64,000 bases of DNA from Ramlibacter lithotrophicus. Lineage in GTDB: Bacteria; Pseudomonadota; Gammaproteobacteria; Burkholderiales; Burkholderiaceae_C. The notes beneath the pieces are model-generated. The model made no database searches, was not told the origin of the DNA, and was given only the letters and a program-made list of their open reading frames with translations. This document shows, one piece after another, positions 44,532-53,858 of the stretch. Made by a program: the position numbers and the translations under genes. The stretch's first letter is position 1. The number at the start of each line of letters is the position of its first letter. The DNA lies in the NCBI RefSeq assembly GCF_012184415.1, contig NZ_VTOX01000003.1, forward strand, positions 434,001-498,000, read 5' to 3'.

Positions 44532-44765
44532 ATGAAAGCGTATTACCTACTCGCCCCGCTGGGCCTGGCACTGGCCGGGTGCTCGGTCTACCCCCCGGCG
44601 CCGGTGGCCGTGGAACGGGTCTATACCCAGCCGGCGACCGTGGCCGTCACGCCGCCGAGCACCGTGGTGATGGGCGCGCCGCCCAGCCCGCACCTGATCG
44701 ACAGCGATGCGGACGGCCACGCCAACTCGGTGGACCGCTACCCGTACGACGCGCTGCGCTACTGA
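44532..44765 (+). CDS. Small lipoprotein with a calcium-type acidic repeat
   Basis: 77 residues. MKAYYLLAPLGLALAGCSVY is a lipoprotein signal with lipobox ALAGC (Cys17). A Val/Pro-rich linker follows, then IDSDADGHANSVDRYPYD, whose DxDxDGxxNxxD pattern resembles a single thrombospondin type-3 or EF-like calcium loop. The ribosome site AAGGAG is optimal. Probably an envelope-anchored small protein; function unknown. Transcribed alone after the hairpin ending the suf-nsrR row. Confidence 0.8.
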   Translation: MKAYYLLAPLGLALAGCSVYPPAPVAVERVYTQPATVAVTPPSTVVMGAPPSPHLIDSDADGHANSVDRYPYDALRY

Positions 44766-44879
44766 GTGCCACCGGGGGCCGCGCCGGGCCGCAGCGCATC
44801 CGTGCGGCGGCCCGGCCGCGATGAGTAACAGGTGATGTCAGCCGCCCCGCCCGCCGCCCGTCTGGCGAGAATCGGGCGC

Positions 44880-45113
44880 ATGAGATTGACGTACACGCCG
44901 CAGGCCCACCCGGGAACGGAATTCGAAATCGAGGCTGATCGCCATGGCAGCTACGTCATCCGCCTGAACGGAAAGGTGATCAGGCGCGTGACGGCGCTCT
45001 CCGATTACGTGGGCAAGCCGAAGTGGGGGAGCCGCAAGCTCGAGGCCGACGCGATCGAAGACGCCAAACGCGACATCGAGGCGCTCGCGGCACGCCCCAG
45101 CGAGGTTCGCTGA
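44880..45113 (+). CDS. Small conserved hypothetical protein
   Basis: 77 residues starting MRLTYTPQAHPGTEFEIEAD, with GSYVIRLNGKVIRRVTAL and YVGKPKWGSRKLEADAIEDA. A compact soluble alpha/beta protein with no signal; similar small proteins occur widely in Burkholderiales, but I know no function. The ATG at 44832 would add 16 low-complexity residues and is less likely. Convergent with the nitronate monooxygenase-like gene, 14 bases between the stops. Confidence 0.75.
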   Translation: MRLTYTPQAHPGTEFEIEADRHGSYVIRLNGKVIRRVTALSDYVGKPKWGSRKLEADAIEDAKRDIEALAARPSEVR

Positions 45114-45127
45114 CCGGTCCGCCGCTG

Positions 45128-46108
45128 CTACGACAGCGTCGCGCCGCCGTGGCTTCGCAGCCGCGCCGCGGCCTCGGCCGCCATGCGCTCGACGATCGTC
45201 CCCGCCGGCTCGATCGAGTGGATCACTCCCGCCGCCTCGCCGAACCAGACGGCGGTGTGGTCGGGGTCGCCGGCCTCGAACGCCTGCCGATAGCGCGGGC
45301 CTTCCTCGGCGACCGCCGCCTCCAGCGCGTCCTCGCGGCCGTGCCATCGGTCGGTGAACGCGTTGCGGCGGACGCGCGCGGTGAAGCCGCGCGGCCACGG
45401 AATCTGCCGGGCGATGTCGGGGACGCGCGTGCGCAGCGTCCCGTCGCCGTCGGTCTCGACGATGGCGCGATGGTGGCGCTCCTTCACCAGCGCCTCGGCC
45501 GACGCCCACAACCGCGTTCCCACCAGCACGCCGTCGGCGCCGAGCATCAGGGCGGCCGCGAGGGCGCGGCCGTCGCCGATGCCGCCGGCGGCCAGCAGCA
45601 GCGTGCGCGGCGCGTGCTGGGCGAGGTGGTCGGCCGCCTCCGGCACGAAGGCCAGCGTGCCGCGCAAGGCACCGTGCCCGCCCGCCTCCGCGCCCTGCGC
45701 GACGACGACGTCCGCGCCGACCTCGACGGCATCCATCACGTGGGCCATGTCCTGGCACTGGCAGATCAGCGTCGCGCCGGCGCCGCGGATTTCGTCGGCG
45801 AACGGCCGCGGGTCGCCGAACGACAGCATCACCGCGGCCGGGCGGTGCTTCAGCACGTCGGTCAGCAGCGACGGCGACTTGCGCAGTGACCAGGTGATGA
45901 AACCCACGCCCACCCGCGCGCCATCCGCCGCGGCGAACTGCTGCTCGAGCCAGGCCGGGTCGCCGTAGCCGCCGCCGATCAGCCCGAGGCCGCCGGCGCG
46001 GCTCACGGCCGCCGCGAGGGCGCCGCCGCCGGCGAACGCCATCGGGGCCGAGACGATCGGGTGGCGCAGGTCGAGGTTGCGGGTCAGGCGGGTGGCGAGT
46101 GCGGTCAT
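45128..46108 (-). CDS. Nitronate monooxygenase family flavoprotein
   Basis: 326 residues, TIM-barrel FMN enzyme of the NMO/2-nitropropane dioxygenase family. Motifs: HPIVSAPMAFAGGGALAAAVS, GLGLIGGGYGD, QGAEAGGHGALRG (FMN phosphate and catalytic His) and LAAGGIGDGRALAAAL with GADGVLVGTRLWAS. Members oxidise alkyl nitronates such as propionate-3-nitronate to nitrite and the aldehyde; some family members have other roles. It stands alone. The start MTALATRLTRN gives the usual N terminus; a longer open frame is discounted. Confidence 0.88.
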   Translation of the reverse strand: MTALATRLTRNLDLRHPIVSAPMAFAGGGALAAAVSRAGGLGLIGGGYGDPAWLEQQFAAADGARVGVGFITWSLRKSPSLLTDVLKHRPAAVMLSFGDPRPFADEIRGAGATLICQCQDMAHVMDAVEVGADVVVAQGAEAGGHGALRGTLAFVPEAADHLAQHAPRTLLLAAGGIGDGRALAAALMLGADGVLVGTRLWASAEALVKERHHRAIVETDGDGTLRTRVPDIARQIPWPRGFTARVRRNAFTDRWHGREDALEAAVAEEGPRYRQAFEAGDPDHTAVWFGEAAGVIHSIEPAGTIVERMAAEAAARLRSHGGATLS

Positions 46109-46269
46109 CGTCGGGTCCACGGGCGTTGCAGGAGACGGACATTGTCGCCAACGCTGGAGGTGAAGCTGTAGTCGCTTTCCCACACCAGGACTCGCCTCGC
46201 GCCGACAGCCCGCGGGCGTGCGTCATCCATTGATAGAGGGTTCATCCATTCACGTAAAAGGAAACCGTC

Positions 46270-46707
46270 ATGCACAAGCACCTCACCGCCTTCACGCTCA
46301 CCCTGGCCGCCGCTTTCGCCGGCAGCGCGTTCGCCGCGGACGGCATGGACAAGGCCGCCTACAAGTCGGCCAAGGACAAGATCGAAGAGCAGGCCAAGGC
46401 CGACAAGAAGGCGTGCGAGTCGATGAAGGAAAACGCCAAGGACGTCTGCCAGGCCGAGGCGAAGGCCAAGGAAAAGATCGCCAAGGCCGAACTCGACGCG
46501 CAGAACAAGCCCGGTGCCAAGGCCGACGAGAAGGTGCGGATGATGAAGGCCGAGGGCGAGTACGAGGTCGCCAAGGAGAAGTGCGAAGACCAGAAGGGCA
46601 AGGAAATGGCGGCCTGCAAGAAGGATGCGAAGGTCGCCTACGACAAGGCCAAGGCCGACGCGCGCCAGGCCACCGCCCCCGCCGCCGCTCCGGCCAAGAA
46701 GTCCTGA
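46270..46707 (+). CDS. Periplasmic Lys/Ala-rich coiled-coil protein
   Basis: 145 residues. Signal peptide MHKHLTAFTLTLAAAFAGSA cut near FAAD. The mature protein is an almost uninterrupted charged helix (KSAKDKIEEQAKADKKACES, AEAKAKEKIAKAEL) with four Cys at regular intervals (ACES, VCQA, KCED, ACKK) and an Ala/Pro tail. Spaced cysteines in a periplasmic helix could form disulfides. Codon use is Lys-rich (AAG) compared with Arg-rich neighbours, but this fits the composition. No enzymatic domain. Function unknown. Confidence 0.78.
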   Translation: MHKHLTAFTLTLAAAFAGSAFAADGMDKAAYKSAKDKIEEQAKADKKACESMKENAKDVCQAEAKAKEKIAKAELDAQNKPGAKADEKVRMMKAEGEYEVAKEKCEDQKGKEMAACKKDAKVAYDKAKADARQATAPAAAPAKKS

Positions 46708-46768
46708 GCGAGATCTCGCCGCCGCGCTGCGGCCGCAAGCCGCCGGCGGCCGTGCGGCGGCAGCACCA

Positions 46769-47350
46769 TCATCCTCTTGGGCGACCCGCGCCCTCGGGTC
46801 GTGCCGCGCGCTGGCGGGCAGCCACTCGCGTCAGGTAAGCCGAGCCACTGTCTTCCCCGGTGAGCGCCGCGACGACCTCGCGGTTGCGCAGGTATTCGGC
46901 GCGGACCTGCGCTCGGGTTCGAACCGTTCGTCGGCTCGCCCGCAGTTCGCTTCCGGTGCGCGTCGCATGGTGCCGCGGCGGCCGCACGACGTGGCTCGCC
47001 GGGCGGCCATCCGCAGCAGGACTCATCTGACCCCGCGGACCGGCGCGAACCGGCTCGGCGTGTCCGGCTGCATTCAGCTGTGCAGGGCTCGCCGCCGGCC
47101 AATCGCTCGAGGATGGCGCAAGCTTGGCTCCGGCGGCCGGAGGGAGCGGCGGGAGCTCGACGGCTGCCACGATCTGTTCGCGTACCGGCTGTGGTACCGC
47201 CTTGGGCTGCGGCGGATCACGCGCAGTCCGGTGCCCGATGGCCAGCGACAGGGCGAGGAGCACGACGGCCGTGACCAGGCGCGACCACGAAATGCCGTCG
47301 CCGGCGATCACGTCGGCAATCAGGGCCGGCGGTGGCGGTGACTCGCGCAT
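46769..47350 (-). CDS. Membrane-anchored hypothetical protein, DUF4148-like tail
   Basis: 193 residues. One hydrophobic segment (about 23-40, WSRLVTAVVLLALSLAIG) would anchor it with a Pro/Ala-rich periplasmic part. The C-terminal TRAQVRAEYLRNREVV with EDSGSAYL resembles DUF4148-type tails common in Burkholderiales. The ribosome site is poor, so the exact start is uncertain. Function unknown. Confidence 0.55.
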   Translation of the reverse strand: MRESPPPPALIADVIAGDGISWSRLVTAVVLLALSLAIGHRTARDPPQPKAVPQPVREQIVAAVELPPLPPAAGAKLAPSSSDWPAASPAQLNAAGHAEPVRAGPRGQMSPAADGRPASHVVRPPRHHATRTGSELRASRRTVRTRAQVRAEYLRNREVVAALTGEDSGSAYLTRVAARQRAARPEGAGRPRG

Positions 47351-47479
47351 GAAACGTCAGACCATAGACTTGTACGGTGCCTTGGCCCTCGCACAAACTC
47401 TGCTGCTGCCGACGAAGACTCCCGGAATCCGCGCCTGCAGCACCATCGTACGCCGTACGCTGCGCGCCGGCCGTGCCCG

Positions 47480-49330
47480 TCATTCGACGGTCACGCTCTT
47501 TGCAAGGTTGCGCGGTTTGTCTACATCCGTGCCCCGGGCGCAGGCGGTGTGATAGGCCAGCAACTGCAGTGGCACCACGTGCAGCAGCGGGCTGAGCGGC
47601 CCGTAGTGCTCCGGCATCCGGATCACGTGAATGCCGTCGCTGCTCTCGATGCGCGAGTCGGCGTCGGCGAGCACGTAGAGCACGCCGCCGCGGGCGCGGA
47701 CTTCCTGCATGTTGCTCTTCAACTTTTCCAGCAACGCGTCGTTCGGCGCAACAGTGACCACCGGCATCTCGTCCGTCACCAGCGCGAGCGGGCCGTGCTT
47801 GAGCTCGCCCGCCGCGTAGGCCTCGGCGTGGATGTAGGTGATCTCCTTGAGCTTCAGCGCGCCTTCCAGGGCGATCGGGTAATGCAGGCCGCGTCCGAGG
47901 AACAGTGCATGCTCCTTGTTGGCGAAGTCCTCGGCCCAGCTGATCACCTGCGGCTCCAGCGCCAGCACCGCCGCCAGCGCGGCCGGCAGGTGGCGCATGG
48001 CCTTCAGGTGGGCCGCTTCCTGCTCCTCGCTCAGACGGCCTTTCACCTGCGCGAGTGCCAGCGTCAGCAGGAACAGCCCGGCAAGCTGGGTCGTGAATGC
48101 CTTGGTCGATGCCACGCCGATCTCGACGCCGGCACGCGTGATGTAGGCCAGCTTGCATTCGCGAACCATCGCCGACGTCGCGACGTTGCACACCGTCAGC
48201 GTCTTGTTCATTCCCAGGCTCTGCGCGTGGCGCAGCGCGGCCAGCGTGTCGGCCGTCTCGCCGGACTGGCTGATGGTGACGACCAGCGTGCCCGGGTGCG
48301 GCACGGTGTCGCGGTAGCGGTACTCGCTGGCGATCTCCACCTGGGTCGGAATCTTCGCGATGCTCTCCAGCCAGTACTTCGCGGTGCAGCCGCTGTAGTA
48401 ACTGGTGCCGCACGCCAGGATCAGGACCGAGTCGACTTCCTTGAAGACGCGGTGCGCCCCGTCGCCGAACAGCTCCGGCGTGATGCCTTGCACGCCTTCC
48501 AGCGTGTCGGCCACCGCGCGCGGCTGCTCGAAGATTTCCTTCTGCATGTAGTGGCGGTACGGACCCAGTTCGGCCGCGCCGCTGTGCGCCTGCACCGTGC
48601 GCACCTGGCGCTCCGCCGGCTTGTGCGACCTGTCGACGATCCAGTAGCGCCCCAGTTGCAGGTCGACGAGGTCGCCTTCCTCGAGGTACACGATCTGGTC
48701 GGTCACGCCGGCCAGCGCCATGGCGTCGCTGGCCAGGAAGTTCTCGCCGCCTTCCTTGCCCACGCCCAGGATCAGCGGCGAGCCGGCGCGCGCGCCCACC
48801 ACGCGGTGCGGCTCGTCCTTGCAGAACGCCGCGATGGCGTACGCGCCGTGCAACTGCGAGCTGGCCTCCTTCACCGCCTCGAACAGGTCGCCGTCGTAGA
48901 CGCTGTCGATCAGGTGGCAGATGACCTCGGTGTCGGTCTGGCTGGCGAAGTGGTAGCCCTTGCGCTGCAGGGCCGCGCGCAACTCCTCGTGGTTCTCGAT
49001 GATGCCGTTGTGCACGATGGCGATCCGGCCCGCCTTGCCGCCGGCGTCCTTGCCGGGGCCATGGCTGAAGTGCGGGTGCGCGTTGTGGACGGCCGGCGCG
49101 CCATGGGTCGCCCAGCGGGTGTGGGCGATACCGGTCGTGCCCGTCACGCTCTCCTGCTGCACCTGCTCCAGCAGCTTGGCCACCCGGTCGGTGCTGCGTG
49201 CGCGCTTGAGGCCGTCCGAGTAGACCGCGACACCGCAGGAGTCATAGCCTCGGTATTCCAGCCGCTGCAGGCCCTGCACCAGGATCGGAACGATATCGCG
49301 CGTGGAAACGGCGCCGACAATGCCACACAT
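47480..49330 (-). CDS. glmS: Glucosamine-fructose-6-phosphate aminotransferase (isomerizing)
   Basis: 616 residues. Converts fructose-6-phosphate and glutamine to glucosamine-6-phosphate, the entry to peptidoglycan and LPS amino sugars. Cys2 (CGIVGA) is the glutaminase nucleophile; HTRWATHG and [14 protein letters not shown] belong to the GATase II domain; the two SIS domains carry [25 protein letters not shown] and [14 protein letters not shown]; the C terminus ends in KSVTVE. A short hairpin covers its ribosome site. Divergent from the AsnC-type gene, and glmU is the next gene beyond that. Confidence 0.97.
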   Translation of the reverse strand: MCGIVGAVSTRDIVPILVQGLQRLEYRGYDSCGVAVYSDGLKRARSTDRVAKLLEQVQQESVTGTTGIAHTRWATHGAPAVHNAHPHFSHGPGKDAGGKAGRIAIVHNGIIENHEELRAALQRKGYHFASQTDTEVICHLIDSVYDGDLFEAVKEASSQLHGAYAIAAFCKDEPHRVVGARAGSPLILGVGKEGGENFLASDAMALAGVTDQIVYLEEGDLVDLQLGRYWIVDRSHKPAERQVRTVQAHSGAAELGPYRHYMQKEIFEQPRAVADTLEGVQGITPELFGDGAHRVFKEVDSVLILACGTSYYSGCTAKYWLESIAKIPTQVEIASEYRYRDTVPHPGTLVVTISQSGETADTLAALRHAQSLGMNKTLTVCNVATSAMVRECKLAYITRAGVEIGVASTKAFTTQLAGLFLLTLALAQVKGRLSEEQEAAHLKAMRHLPAALAAVLALEPQVISWAEDFANKEHALFLGRGLHYPIALEGALKLKEITYIHAEAYAAGELKHGPLALVTDEMPVVTVAPNDALLEKLKSNMQEVRARGGVLYVLADADSRIESSDGIHVIRMPEHYGPLSPLLHVVPLQLLAYHTACARGTDVDKPRNLAKSVTVE

Positions 49331-49336
49331 GGAAGA

Positions 49337-49355
49337 CCTCCCTATGGAAGGGAGG
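49337..49355 (-). promoter_or_regulatory. Hairpin covering the glmS ribosome site
   Basis: In the glmS leader, CCTCCC (complement of 49350-49355) can pair with GGGAGG (complement of 49337-49342) around a 7-base loop. GGGAGG is the Shine-Dalgarno sequence, six bases before the glmS ATG, so the hairpin would mask it. In E. coli, glmS translation is opened by the small RNA GlmZ in a similar way; whether an RNA acts here is unknown. Confidence 0.45.
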
Positions 49356-49415
49356 GACTGTAGGATCTTGCGATTGAAATATGTCTTCTATTTTCTGCGC
49401 TAGATGAATGACTAT

Positions 49416-49444
49416 TTCACCAATGACGCTTCTCGGAATATACT
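49416..49444 (+). promoter_or_regulatory. Sigma-70-like promoter for the AsnC-type gene
   Basis: TTCACC (49416-49421), 17-base spacer, TATACT (49439-49444), in an AT-rich patch. The expected transcript start near 49451 leaves a short leader before ATG 49472, and too little before the ATG at 49457. Confidence 0.5.
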
Positions 49445-49471
49445 TTCACGGATTGGATGACGCCGGAAGCA

Positions 49472-49954
49472 ATGATTACTCTCGACCAGGTGGACATGGC
49501 TCTTTTGGACCAGCTCCAGACCGATGCCTCGCTGAACAACCAGGAGTTGGCCGAGCGTGTCCACGTGTCGCCGCCCACCTGTCTGCGGCGCGTGAAGAGA
49601 CTGCGGGACGCCGGGCTGATCGAGCGGCAGGTGGCGATCCTGGACTGGAACCGGCTCGCGCCCGAGCTTGGCCACGGGTTGCAGGCGGTGGTGGAGATCA
49701 CGCTGGACCGCCAGGGAGAGGAGTTCCAGCGCGCCTTCGAGGAGCGGGTCGTGCGCGACGGCGCGGTGCAGCAGTGCTACCGCGTCTCACCCGGCCCGGA
49801 CTTCATCCTGATCGTGCAGACCCGCGACATGCCCGACTACCTGGCGCTCACCCAGCGGCTGTTCACGAGCGACGCGAACGTGCGCAACGTCAAGACCTTC
49901 TTTGCGGTGCGGCGCGCGAAGTTCGACCCGCGGGTTTCGCTGGGCCCGGCCTAG
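49472..49954 (+). CDS. Lrp/AsnC family transcriptional regulator
   Basis: 160 residues. [20 protein letters not shown] and [20 protein letters not shown] form the HTH; the C-terminal RAM/ligand domain follows ([40 protein letters not shown]). The ATG at 49457 would add five residues, but it lies almost on the predicted transcript start. It lies between glmS (divergent) and glmU (convergent, stops sharing one CTAG), a Burkholderiales arrangement. Amino-acid sensing is usual for the family. Control of glmS is possible but not shown. Confidence 0.9.
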   Translation: MITLDQVDMALLDQLQTDASLNNQELAERVHVSPPTCLRRVKRLRDAGLIERQVAILDWNRLAPELGHGLQAVVEITLDRQGEEFQRAFEERVVRDGAVQQCYRVSPGPDFILIVQTRDMPDYLALTQRLFTSDANVRNVKTFFAVRRAKFDPRVSLGPA

Positions 49955-51354
49955 CCTTTGGGCGCCTTCTTCGGCCGCTGCCACCCCTCGATCGCCACCT
50001 GCCGGCCGCGCGCCACCGCCAGCGTGCCCGGCGCCGCGTCCTTGGTGATCGTCGAGCCGCCGCCCACCGTCGCGCCGCGCCCGATCTTCACCGGCGCCAC
50101 CAGCACGCAGTTGCTGCCGATGTGCACGTCGTCCTCGATCACGGTGCGATGCTTGTTGGCGCCGTCGTAATTGGCCGTGATCGAGCCGGCGCCGTAGTTC
50201 ACGCGCTCGCCGACCACGGCGTCGCCCAGGTAGGCCAGGTGATTGGCCTTGGCGCCACGCGCCAGCGACGAGTTCTTGATCTCGACGAAGTTGCCGACGT
50301 GCACGTCCGGGCCCAGGTCGGCGCCGGGCCGCAGGCGGGCGAACGGCCCGACCAGGGCGCCCTCCCCGACCTTGACGCCGCCGCGTTCGCCGTCGATGTG
50401 GGTGAACGGGTGGATCACGGCGCCGGCGGCGATGGCGGCATTCGCGATCACGCAGTTGGCGCCGATGCGCACCCCGTCGCCCAGTGACACGTTGCCCTCG
50501 AAGACGCAATTGACGTCGATGTCCACGTCCTGCCCACAGTCGAGCTGGCCGCGCACGTCGAACCGCGCCGGGTCGGCCAGCCGCACGCCTTGTTCCATGA
50601 GGCGCCGCGCCTGACGCAGCTGGAAGGCGCGTTCGAGCTGCGCCAGTTGCAGCGGGCTGTTGACGCCTTCGACCTGCAGCGGATCCGCGGCCTGGACCGC
50701 CACCACCTTGACGCCGTCCTTCACGGCCAGTTGCACGATGTCCGTCAGGTAGTACTCGCCCTGCGCGTTGTCGTTGGTGAGGCGCGACAGCCAGCGCTTG
50801 AGCATCGCATTGGGTACCGCCATGAAGCCGGTGTACACCTCGCGGATGCGGCGCTGTTCCTCGCTGGCGTCCTTCTGCTCGACGATCGCGCGCACCGACC
50901 CGCCTTGGCGGATGATGCGGCCGTAACCGCTGGGATCCACCATCTCCACGCTCAGCAATGCGAGTTGCTCGGCGTCGCCCTGCTCCAGCAAGCGGCGCAA
51001 GGTGGCGGCCTCGATCAGCGGCACGTCGCCGTTGAGGATCAGCGTGGTGCCGTCGTCGGGCAGCAGCGGCAGCGCCTGCTGCACCGCGTGACCGGTGCCC
51101 AGTTGCGGCTCCTGGCGCGCGAAGCGCGGCGGCTCGGCCCCACCGGCCTGCGCCCAACCGCTCACCGCCGCCTCGACGTCGGCAGCGCCGTTGCCGGTGA
51201 TCACCACCACGCGCCGGGCGGCAAGGCTGTGGACCGTGTCCATCACGTGCCGCAGCAACGCACGGCCGGCCAAAGAATGCAACACTTTGGGCAGGCGGCT
51301 CTTCATGCGCGTTCCCTTGCCCGCTGCCATGACGACCACATCGATTGCTGACAT
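49951..51354 (-). CDS. glmU: Bifunctional UDP-GlcNAc pyrophosphorylase/GlcN-1-P acetyltransferase
   Basis: 467 residues. Performs the last two steps to UDP-N-acetylglucosamine. N-terminal nucleotidyltransferase: [34 protein letters not shown]-terminal left-handed beta helix of hexapeptide repeats from about residue 255 ([43 protein letters not shown] with the catalytic His, [19 protein letters not shown]). Ribosome site AAGGAAG six bases upstream. Its TAG and that of the AsnC gene share the same CTAG. Confidence 0.97.
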   Translation of the reverse strand: MSAIDVVVMAAGKGTRMKSRLPKVLHSLAGRALLRHVMDTVHSLAARRVVVITGNGAADVEAAVSGWAQAGGAEPPRFARQEPQLGTGHAVQQALPLLPDDGTTLILNGDVPLIEAATLRRLLEQGDAEQLALLSVEMVDPSGYGRIIRQGGSVRAIVEQKDASEEQRRIREVYTGFMAVPNAMLKRWLSRLTNDNAQGEYYLTDIVQLAVKDGVKVVAVQAADPLQVEGVNSPLQLAQLERAFQLRQARRLMEQGVRLADPARFDVRGQLDCGQDVDIDVNCVFEGNVSLGDGVRIGANCVIANAAIAAGAVIHPFTHIDGERGGVKVGEGALVGPFARLRPGADLGPDVHVGNFVEIKNSSLARGAKANHLAYLGDAVVGERVNYGAGSITANYDGANKHRTVIEDDVHIGSNCVLVAPVKIGRGATVGGGSTITKDAAPGTLAVARGRQVAIEGWQRPKKAPKG

Positions 51355-51385
51355 GCAACTTCCTTCTTGCTGGAGGGCGCCTGCG

Positions 51386-52246
51386 TTGAGGCTTGCCCGG
51401 ATTATGGTGCTGCTGACTGTGGCCGCGGGGCTCGCCGCCTGCAGCGCAGTCCGTTTGGGCTACAACACGCTGGGCGACGTCGCGTACTGGTGGCTCGACA
51501 GTTACCTGGACTTCACCCCGCAGCAGGCCAGCCGTGTGCGCGAGGACCTGGTGCGGCTGCATCAGTGGCATCGCTCCGAGGAACTGCCACGCTTCGAGCA
51601 GATGCTGCAGCGCATGGAGCAGCTGGTGCCGCGCGACGTGACGCCGGAGCAGGCGTGCGGCTTCATGACCGAGTTCCGCGAACGCCTGCTCGCCGTCGCC
51701 CGGCAAGCCGAAACGGCCGCCGTGCCGCTGGCAACAGGGCTCGAGCCCGACCAGTTGCTGCACCTCCAGCACAAGTACGAGAAGAACAACGCCGACTACA
51801 CCAGCGAGTGGGTCCGGCTCGGTCCCGCCGAGCAGAAGGAAAAGCGCTACCGCCAGTTCCTCGACCGCGCCGAGATGATCTACGGCCGCCTGGACGAGCC
51901 GCAGCGCCAGGAACTGCGGCGCGACGTCGATCGCTCGATCTTCGATCCGAAGCGCATCCTCACCGAACGCCAGCGGCGCCAGCAGGATGCGCTGCAGACG
52001 GTCGGACGCATCGTGCGCGAGCGCGTGGCCTTCGACGAGGCGCGAGTGATGCTGCGCGGCTATGTCGAGCGCGCCCTGACGCCGCCCGGCGCGGCGGCGC
52101 GTGCCTACCAGGATGCGCTGGTGACCGAGGGCTGCCGACATTTCGCGATCCTGCACAACAGCACCACCTTGGCGCAGCGCGAAGCCGCGGTGCGCCGGCT
52201 GCGTGCCTGGCAGCGCGACCTGCGGGAACTGGCAACCGGCCGATGA
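51386..52246 (+). CDS. DUF6279-type lipoprotein
   Basis: 286 residues from the TTG at 51386, which has GGAGGG eight bases upstream and yields a compact lipoprotein signal ([18 protein letters not shown]). The alternative ATG at 51353 would overlap the glmU start codon head-on (CATG). Mature part: [36 protein letters not shown] and a helical region with [20 protein letters not shown], the pattern I associate with DUF6279 lipoproteins. Function unknown. Coupled to the MFS gene by a four-base overlap. Confidence 0.82.
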   Translation: MRLARIMVLLTVAAGLAACSAVRLGYNTLGDVAYWWLDSYLDFTPQQASRVREDLVRLHQWHRSEELPRFEQMLQRMEQLVPRDVTPEQACGFMTEFRERLLAVARQAETAAVPLATGLEPDQLLHLQHKYEKNNADYTSEWVRLGPAEQKEKRYRQFLDRAEMIYGRLDEPQRQELRRDVDRSIFDPKRILTERQRRQQDALQTVGRIVRERVAFDEARVMLRGYVERALTPPGAAARAYQDALVTEGCRHFAILHNSTTLAQREAAVRRLRAWQRDLRELATGR

Positions 52247-53382
52247 CGGCCATGTCCGTCGTCTGGCGGCTGGCCTTCGCCACCAGCCTGATCGTGCTGG
52301 CCTTTGCCATCGCCGCGCCGGTGCTGGCCATCATCCTTCAGCAGGCGGGACACGGCACGACGACGGTCGGTGCCTTCGCGATGATTCCGTTCCTGATGGT
52401 GGCCCTGCTGATTCCGGTGGTGCCGCGCGTGCTCGCCCGCTGGGGCATCGTGCGCGCCTACCGCTGGGGCTGCGTGCTGCAACTGGCGGCGATCCTTGGG
52501 TACGCGCTGGGCGACGGGTTGGCCGTCTGGTCGATCGCGGCCGTGTCGGGTGGGATCGGCGCCGCAGCCCTCTGGAACGCCACCGAAGCACTGCTCGCCC
52601 GCGAAGCGCCGCCGGAGCGCCGCGGGCGCGTGATGGGGCTGTACCAGACGGGACTTGGCGCGGCGCTGGCGCTCGGCCCGTTCGTGCCGGCGCTGCTCGG
52701 CTGGAGCGCCCGGCCCGTGCTGTGGGCCGCCGTGGTGCTGGTGGCCATCTGCTGCGCCATTGCCGTCGCCGTGCCGCGGCATGCGACGACCGAGCCGGCG
52801 CCCCACCCGGCCGCCGGCACCTGGCATGCGCTGCGCGCGGCACCGCTGCTGGCGGCGATCGCGTTGATCGGCGGGGTGTTCGAAGCGGGACTTTCGTCGG
52901 TCAGCGCCGCGTACGCCTCCGCCACCGGACTGGGGCTGGGTGCCGCCGCCACCGTCGCCGGCGCGATCGGCGTCGGCAGCTTCGCCTGCCAGTACCCCGC
53001 GGGCTACGCGGCCGACCACTTCCGGCCCGCCAACGTCTTCGCCGCGGCCGCCCTGCTGCTGTTCGCCGCCAGCGTGGCAGTGGCCTTCGCTGGCGTCGCG
53101 CCATGGCTGTTGTGGGCGGCGGGCGTGGTGTGGGGCGGGGTCGGAGGAGCGCTCTACACGCTCACCATGGTGCAGGTGGCGCACCAGTTCGACGGCCGCG
53201 CCACGGCGGGCGGCGCGGCAGCCATGATCACCGGGTACACCGCCGGGGGCACCGTCGGTCCGCTGGCCAGCGGGACGGCGCTCGATTTCGCCGGCGTCGG
53301 CGGGCTGGCCGCGACTCTGGGGCTGCTGGCCCTGGTGGCCTTGTGGGCGGCGCTGCGTCTGGAGGAACCGCGCCCCCGCTGA
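52243..53382 (+). CDS. MFS transporter
   Basis: 379 residues with about 12 hydrophobic segments. The first helices (LAFATSLIVLAFAIAAPVLA), the loop with VLARWGIVRAYRWG and the mid-protein loop with RHATTEPAPHPAAG (a 6+6 split) fit the major facilitator superfamily; REAPPERRGRVMGLYQTGLG resembles the family's central signature region in sugar-efflux-like members. Start ATG overlaps the lipoprotein stop. It ends directly against the convergent small hydrophilic gene. Substrate unknown. Confidence 0.87.
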   Translation: MTAMSVVWRLAFATSLIVLAFAIAAPVLAIILQQAGHGTTTVGAFAMIPFLMVALLIPVVPRVLARWGIVRAYRWGCVLQLAAILGYALGDGLAVWSIAAVSGGIGAAALWNATEALLAREAPPERRGRVMGLYQTGLGAALALGPFVPALLGWSARPVLWAAVVLVAICCAIAVAVPRHATTEPAPHPAAGTWHALRAAPLLAAIALIGGVFEAGLSSVSAAYASATGLGLGAAATVAGAIGVGSFACQYPAGYAADHFRPANVFAAAALLLFAASVAVAFAGVAPWLLWAAGVVWGGVGGALYTLTMVQVAHQFDGRATAGGAAAMITGYTAGGTVGPLASGTALDFAGVGGLAATLGLLALVALWAALRLEEPRPR

Positions 53383-53685
53383 TCAGCGCTCGCCCTTCGA
53401 GTGCGACTTGCCTTCGCGCTCGGCGGACTCCATGTCGCGCGCTTCCTGGTCGGAACGCGGCTTGGCCTTCTCGGCGTCGGCGTCGACGTCGGCCTTCTTC
53501 AGGTAGTCCTTGATGTTCTTCTGGTAGTCGCGCGTCGCCTCGTAACTGCCTTCCCCCATGTCCTGCTGGCCGGACTCGGCGCCGGGCTTGCGCTGCAAGT
53601 CGCTCGAGCCCGACTGCTGCTGTTCGAGGTCGGAGTCGCGCTCGGGTTGCTGCTGGAGGATGCGTGGCGTCTTGTCGGAAGGCAT
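53383..53685 (-). CDS. Small disordered hydrophilic protein
   Basis: 100 residues, rich in Asp, Glu, Lys, Gln and Ser with almost no hydrophobic core: MPSDKTPRILQQQPERDS, then GEGSYEATRDYQKNIKDYLK, then KADVDADAEKAKPRSDQEA. A GGAG ribosome site precedes the ATG. The conserved-looking block is the middle DYQKNIKDYLKKADVDADA. It resembles small stress-type hydrophilic proteins of Burkholderiales, but I know no function. The stop abuts that of the MFS gene on the other strand. Confidence 0.75.
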   Translation of the reverse strand: MPSDKTPRILQQQPERDSDLEQQQSGSSDLQRKPGAESGQQDMGEGSYEATRDYQKNIKDYLKKADVDADAEKAKPRSDQEARDMESAEREGKSHSKGER

Positions 53686-53858
53686 GGCTGGCTCCTGTTC
53701 ACGGGTCGGCGAGAGGGGCAGCTTAGGAGTGGGAGCACAGCCGTTTTGTCGTCCGTGGCCCGCCGGAGATGTAGTCGTGCGCCTACGCAGAAGAACGCCA
53801 GATGAAATGTCGAGGGACCTGCGCTTTCCCGTGCGCCCGTACGTGCGGATGTCCGATT

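Noticed and set aside
47445..47462. ATCGTACG-like sequence near the glmS 3' end as another FadR-type operator
   Set aside because: It shares only the short GTACG core, lies downstream of convergent genes rather than in a promoter, and has no pathway link.
51352..51355. Head-on overlapping start codons (CATG) of glmU and the lipoprotein gene
   Set aside because: The lipoprotein has a better start, TTG 51386, with GGAGGG eight bases upstream and a normal signal peptide, so the overlap is probably an artefact of choosing ATG.
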